Below are positions 43,520 through 46,576 of a DNA stretch of 46,576 bases, in pieces. The position numbers were made by a program, and so were the translations under genes. Location: positions 1 through 46,576 of the forward strand of contig NZ_JABAFQ010000015.1 of NCBI RefSeq assembly GCF_012843705.1. The letters run 5' to 3'. Position 1 is the stretch's first letter, and each line of letters begins with the position of its first letter. The DNA is from Fusobacterium sp. FSA-380-WT-3A. GTDB lineage: Bacteria > Fusobacteriota > Fusobacteriia > Fusobacteriales > Fusobacteriaceae. The notes under the pieces are model-generated. The model saw only the letters and a list, made by a program, of their open reading frames with translations. It ran no database searches and was not told the DNA's origin.

Positions 43520-45067
43520 TTAGTTTTCTTTGGATACTTTATCATATTTTTTATGATTAACTATTAACATAACTAAACTTGCTGTTGCTCCAAACATAAT
43601 AAGAGCAGCAAACATACCACCAAAGTTAGCTATTACTTTTACTCCGTTTACTCCAAATAAAGAAATCATAATATATCCTAGTGACATAGTAATAGCTCCC
43701 CAAATAAGTTTTAATTTATTAGGTGCTTCAGGATTATCAGGGTCAATACCATGTGTAGAAATTCCAGCCATTGCAATAGTATTAGAATTACAAGCAGTAA
43801 CTATTGATAAGAAAATTAAAATAACAAATAGTGGTATTATAATTTTACTTAAAGGCATTGCTCCTAACATATCATAAGGAACATTTTCAACTCCTCTGTT
43901 ATAAGAATCTACTAAGTCTACTGTACCACTTTTGTGTAACCATAATGAAGTACCACTTACAAGAGTCATCCATAAAGCACTTACAGTAGCACATATCCCT
44001 ATATATAAACCTAAAACATGTTTTATTTTACGTCCATAAGCAATTCTTCCCATAAAAGCTCCAGAAGTTGGGGCCCAAGACATCCAACTGAACCAATAGA
44101 AAGTTGTCCACCATTGTGGCCATTGAGTATCATGAGCAGCTCCTGTAACTAACATTTTTTCAAAGAATCCTCCAATAAATCCACCCATTGCTTCTGTTGC
44201 TAAATTAAATAAGAAAGGAGCATTTGAAAAAATAATTAAAAATACTAAGAATACAATATATCCATAAACATTTATATCAGCTACATATTTTAAACCTTTT
44301 TGAATCCTAGAAATAGAAGTTACAACAACAGTTATACCTATTATTATACCTATAATTAACCATAATTTTGGATTACTAGGAATTCCCATCATTTTAGAAA
44401 CTCCACCAGCAACGTTCATAAATCCTTGAGCTACAGAACCAGCCATACCAGCTGAAATAGAGAATAATGTAATCGCATCTATTATATTTATAGCTTTTTG
44501 ATTATCTGCATATTTACCTAATATTGGTGACATTTCACTAGCTATTGAGAATGGTTTTTTACCATTATAATACATAAAAGCAAAAACTACAGCTGGAACT
44601 GTATATATAGCATAAGGAACTACTGTCCAGTGTAAAAACATTGTTTCCATAGAAAATTTTAATGCATCTTTTGTTAAAGGTTCAATACCAGTAATATCTG
44701 TAGCTGGATTTAATAAATGAGCTATTGGTTCAGCTGGTCCCCAGAATAAAACTCCAGCAGCCATTGTTGTAGTAAGAGCTATTGTAAACCATGAGAAATC
44801 TGATAGCTCAGGTTTAGCATTTTCTCCACCAATACGAACATCTCCAAATTTTGAAAACATTGCTACAACTCCTGCAATTGTAACAGCTAATGCTAGAATA
44901 CTTTCTAACCAACCAAAATTGTTAATAATTCCATTATTAATAGCATTAATAGTATTAATGAATTTGTCTTCACTTATTATTCCTAAAAGAACAAATACTA
45001 ATAAAACTATAAATGGTGGAAAAAAAGTCATTTTACGTAATTTTAAATTTTTACCTTTATCTTCCAT
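43520..45067 (-). CDS. BCCT family betaine/carnitine/choline-type transporter
   Basis: The 515-aa protein has about 12 hydrophobic helices. FWGPAEPIAHLLNPATD and the tryptophan-rich TTFYWFSWMSWAPTSGAF block are the BCCT signature, whose aromatic box binds quaternary ammonium groups. Members import glycine betaine, carnitine, choline or related compounds by Na+ symport or exchange. Its ribosome site AGGAGG lies within the last codons of the nitrilase-family gene, and its ATG follows that stop after one base, so the two are translationally coupled. This suggests it imports the amidase's substrate or a relative. Confidence 0.9.
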   Translation of the reverse strand: MEDKGKNLKLRKMTFFPPFIVLLVFVLLGIISEDKFINTINAINNGIINNFGWLESILALAVTIAGVVAMFSKFGDVRIGGENAKPELSDFSWFTIALTTTMAAGVLFWGPAEPIAHLLNPATDITGIEPLTKDALKFSMETMFLHWTVVPYAIYTVPAVVFAFMYYNGKKPFSIASEMSPILGKYADNQKAINIIDAITLFSISAGMAGSVAQGFMNVAGGVSKMMGIPSNPKLWLIIGIIIGITVVVTSISRIQKGLKYVADINVYGYIVFLVFLIIFSNAPFLFNLATEAMGGFIGGFFEKMLVTGAAHDTQWPQWWTTFYWFSWMSWAPTSGAFMGRIAYGRKIKHVLGLYIGICATVSALWMTLVSGTSLWLHKSGTVDLVDSYNRGVENVPYDMLGAMPLSKIIIPLFVILIFLSIVTACNSNTIAMAGISTHGIDPDNPEAPNKLKLIWGAITMSLGYIMISLFGVNGVKVIANFGGMFAALIMFGATASLVMLIVNHKKYDKVSKEN

Positions 45068-45068
45068 T

Positions 45069-45926
45069 TTAAAAACCTCCTAATTTTTCCATATTTTCTA
45101 TACCTTTTATACTTTCTGTTAATTTTTTATATGATTCAATATTTCTATCTATTAATACTGTATTAAAATTTCTTTCAATAGTAACTCTATCTAAATGGAT
45201 ATCTTGATATAGAATAGTTTCTTCTTCTATACCTAATGTACCTAAAACCTGTCCTAATGGGTTTACAACTTGAGATTTTCCAGCATAAACTTCTTTATTG
45301 CCTGTAAATCCACAAGCATTACAAGCTATTACATATATTAAATTATCTAGTGCCCTACAAGCAAGAGTTAAATCCCACCATTCTTTAAAATAATGACCCC
45401 CTCTCCAAGCTGCGGGAGTTATCATTATTTCGGCTCCATTAAGAGCTAATATTCTACTAGTTTCAGGGAAACAAGCATCATAACAAATAGTCATTCCTAT
45501 TTTTCCTAATTTAGTATCAAATACAGGATATTCAATTCCTTTTCTTACTAATGTACGCTCTTCACCTACAGGATGAGTTTTAGCATAAGTTCCTATTAAA
45601 TTTCCCTCATCATCAATTAAAATAGCTGTATTTTCACATATATTTTTTTCTACTTCTAGAAGTAATGTACAAGTAATATGAACTTTTAATTCTTTTGCTA
45701 AAGATTTTAATTTAGTTAGAGTGTAACCATCCTTTTTCTCAATTAAATCAAGATGTTGATTCATTCCTTGAAATTTTATACCAGTATTAAAAACTTCTGG
45801 GAGGCATATTAATTTGGCCTCTTTACTTGCTGCTTCTCTGATATATTTTTCAGCTTTTTCTATATTTTTTTTCACCAATCCAAAATCGCTACTCATTTGA
45901 ATTACTGCTACTTTAAAATTTTTCAT
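45069..45926 (-). CDS. Nitrilase-superfamily carbon-nitrogen hydrolase
   Basis: The catalytic Glu-Lys-Cys triad is visible: E44 in CLPEVFN, K116 in YAKTHPVGEERT and C148 in MTICYDACFPE. Such enzymes hydrolyse amides, nitriles or N-carbamoyl compounds through a cysteine acyl-enzyme. At 285 aa it is one compact domain, similar to omega-amidase and carbamoyl-putrescine-type members. The substrate is not predictable. AAGGAGGG precedes the ATG. It has its own consensus promoter and is coupled to the BCCT transporter, which suggests an amide or amino compound with a quaternary ammonium group as the physiological substrate. Confidence 0.88.
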   Translation of the reverse strand: MKNFKVAVIQMSSDFGLVKKNIEKAEKYIREAASKEAKLICLPEVFNTGIKFQGMNQHLDLIEKKDGYTLTKLKSLAKELKVHITCTLLLEVEKNICENTAILIDDEGNLIGTYAKTHPVGEERTLVRKGIEYPVFDTKLGKIGMTICYDACFPETSRILALNGAEIMITPAAWRGGHYFKEWWDLTLACRALDNLIYVIACNACGFTGNKEVYAGKSQVVNPLGQVLGTLGIEEETILYQDIHLDRVTIERNFNTVLIDRNIESYKKLTESIKGIENMEKLGGF

Positions 45927-46031
45927 AGAATGCCCTCCTTAAATTATAAAAAAATAATTATATGTATTATCAAAACTTGAATTTCATAAATAAGACATTT
46001 TAATTTATATAAATTCATTCTTTCGAATATA

Positions 46032-46060
46032 AGTATAAACTATTTTATGGAGAGTGTCAA
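46032..46060 (-). promoter_or_regulatory. Promoter of the nitrilase-BCCT operon
   Basis: On the minus strand TTGACA (46055-46060), a 17-base spacer and TATACT (46032-46037). The T7A8 tract (46063-46077) lies just upstream of the -35. Confidence 0.8.
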
Positions 46061-46127
46061 CCTTTTTTTAAAAAAAAGATTTTTTATTCTTTAATTTGCT
46101 GTTTTTTATATTTTTTAAATAAAAATG

Positions 46128-46156
46128 TTGTTTATTTTTTTGCTTTGTGATAAAAT
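46128..46156 (+). promoter_or_regulatory. Promoter of the DUF6282 gene
   Basis: TTGTTT (46128-46133), a 17-base spacer and TAAAAT (46151-46156), 39 bases before the ATG and divergent from the nitrilase promoter. Confidence 0.55.
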
Positions 46157-46195
46157 TGGTTAAAAATATATTTTTTATTAAGGAGGAATTGCGTT

Positions 46196-46576
46196 ATGGA
46201 ACAAAATTTTCAAGAAATAGCTAAAGAATTAATGAAAGGAGCATATGATTTACATACTCATACTGAACCTTCAGCTTTTAACAGAGCTCTTGATGATTTT
46301 GAACTTATTTTAGAAGCTGAAAAATATGGAATGGCAGGTGTGATGATAAAAAGTCATTATGAACCAACACAATCAAGAGCCAATCTTGTTAATAAAAAAT
46401 TAAATTCTTCTACTAGAGCATTTGGTGGAACAGTATTAAATTGGCCTAATGGTGGATTAAATCCTTATGCAGTAGAAAATTCTTTAAAAAATGGAGCTAT
46501 AATTGTATGGATGCCTACAAGAGACTCTAAAAATTGTTTAAGATATGGAGATATGCCAGGAGATTTTTTTAAAAGA
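46196..46576 (+). CDS. DUF6282 family protein, N-terminal part (cut by window end)
   Basis: The frame starts at ATG 46196 with AGGAGG at 46181-46186 and runs open for 127 codons to the end of the window. GAYDLHTHTEPS (16-27) has the H-x-H metal motif of the amidohydrolase/PHP type. GMAGVMIKSHYEPTQSRANL and GGLNPYAVE, then IIVWMPTRDS, match the DUF6282 family as I recall it. Members are predicted metal-dependent hydrolases without an assigned reaction. It is divergent from the nitrilase-BCCT operon, and both probably belong to one catabolic function. Confidence 0.85.
   Translation, partial: MEQNFQEIAKELMKGAYDLHTHTEPSAFNRALDDFELILEAEKYGMAGVMIKSHYEPTQSRANLVNKKLNSSTRAFGGTVLNWPNGGLNPYAVENSLKNGAIIVWMPTRDSKNCLRYGDMPGDFFKR

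Noticed and set aside
1-46576. CRISPR arrays, insertion sequences, phage genes and tRNA genes
   Set aside because: No regularly spaced repeats, transposase or integrase motifs, phage structural genes or tRNA cloverleaf were seen on reading both strands; a tRNA or repeat-finding program could still be run to confirm.

Overview
This window looks like a chromosomal segment from a low-GC anaerobe, most likely a Fusobacterium or close relative. The evidence is the very AT-rich sequence, A/T-ending codons, AGGAGG ribosome sites, a 5S rRNA 3' end of fusobacterial type, an N-terminal-rubredoxin rubrerythrin, and a complete-looking anaerobic (CbiD/CbiG-type) corrin-ring pathway. The genus call is from recall, not from a search.

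Layout. (1) 1-160: 3' end of a 5S rRNA and the rrn terminator. (2) 160-1276: extremely AT-rich DNA without an intact gene; at least 640-890 is a decayed copy of the tmcAL 3' end running into the start of the next gene. (3) 1277-7947: tmcAL, a GPH sugar symporter, a short ComEC, a YigZ-family protein, a small hypothetical, rubrerythrin and glmR/yvcK. (4) 8002-10744, minus strand: an Hsp70-like ATPase with a C-terminal membrane hairpin, and a two-TM partner of unknown function. (5) 10898-16387: cobU-cobS-cobC-cobT (nucleotide-loop assembly), then radC, ricT and a TrmN6-like methyltransferase. (6) 16397-17756: a consensus promoter, a SAM-I riboswitch with terminator, and metK. (7) 17893-18219: an HU-type protein. 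(8) 18343-25967, minus strand: cbiA-cbiC-cbiD-cbiE-cbiT-cbiL-cbiF-cbiG-cobJ. (9) 26114-30495: a CbiJ-HemC fusion, a CobA-HemD fusion and threonine ammonia-lyase. (10) 30546-34860: a MATE exporter divergent from a MerR regulator, a HAD phosphatase and glycerate kinase. (11) 35039-38729: an OpuC/OpuB-type betaine/choline ABC importer and an MBL-fold hydrolase. (12) 38783-46576: an RpiR regulator, an alpha/beta-hydrolase-fold protein with altered catalytic residues, a TSUP permease, a GltS-like symporter, a BCCT carrier, a nitrilase-family amidohydrolase and the start of a DUF6282 gene.

How the genes work together. HemC makes hydroxymethylbilane, HemD closes it to uroporphyrinogen III, and CobA methylates it to precorrin-2, which feeds the Cbi enzymes as far as cobyrinate a,c-diamide (CbiA). 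CobU, CobT, CobC and CobS later attach the lower ligand. CbiB, CbiP, the cobalt chelatase, the precorrin-2 dehydrogenase, the adenosyltransferase and HemA/L/B are not in the window. No cobalamin riboswitch is visible in the short leaders of these operons.

Best candidates for something undescribed: the membrane Hsp70-like pair (8002-10744), the RpiR/amidase/transporter/DUF6282 cluster with its atypical hydrolase (38783-46576), the CbiJ-HemC fusion, and a hairpin that appears to fold out a long spacer between the ribosome site and start codon of the GPH symporter (2448-2497).
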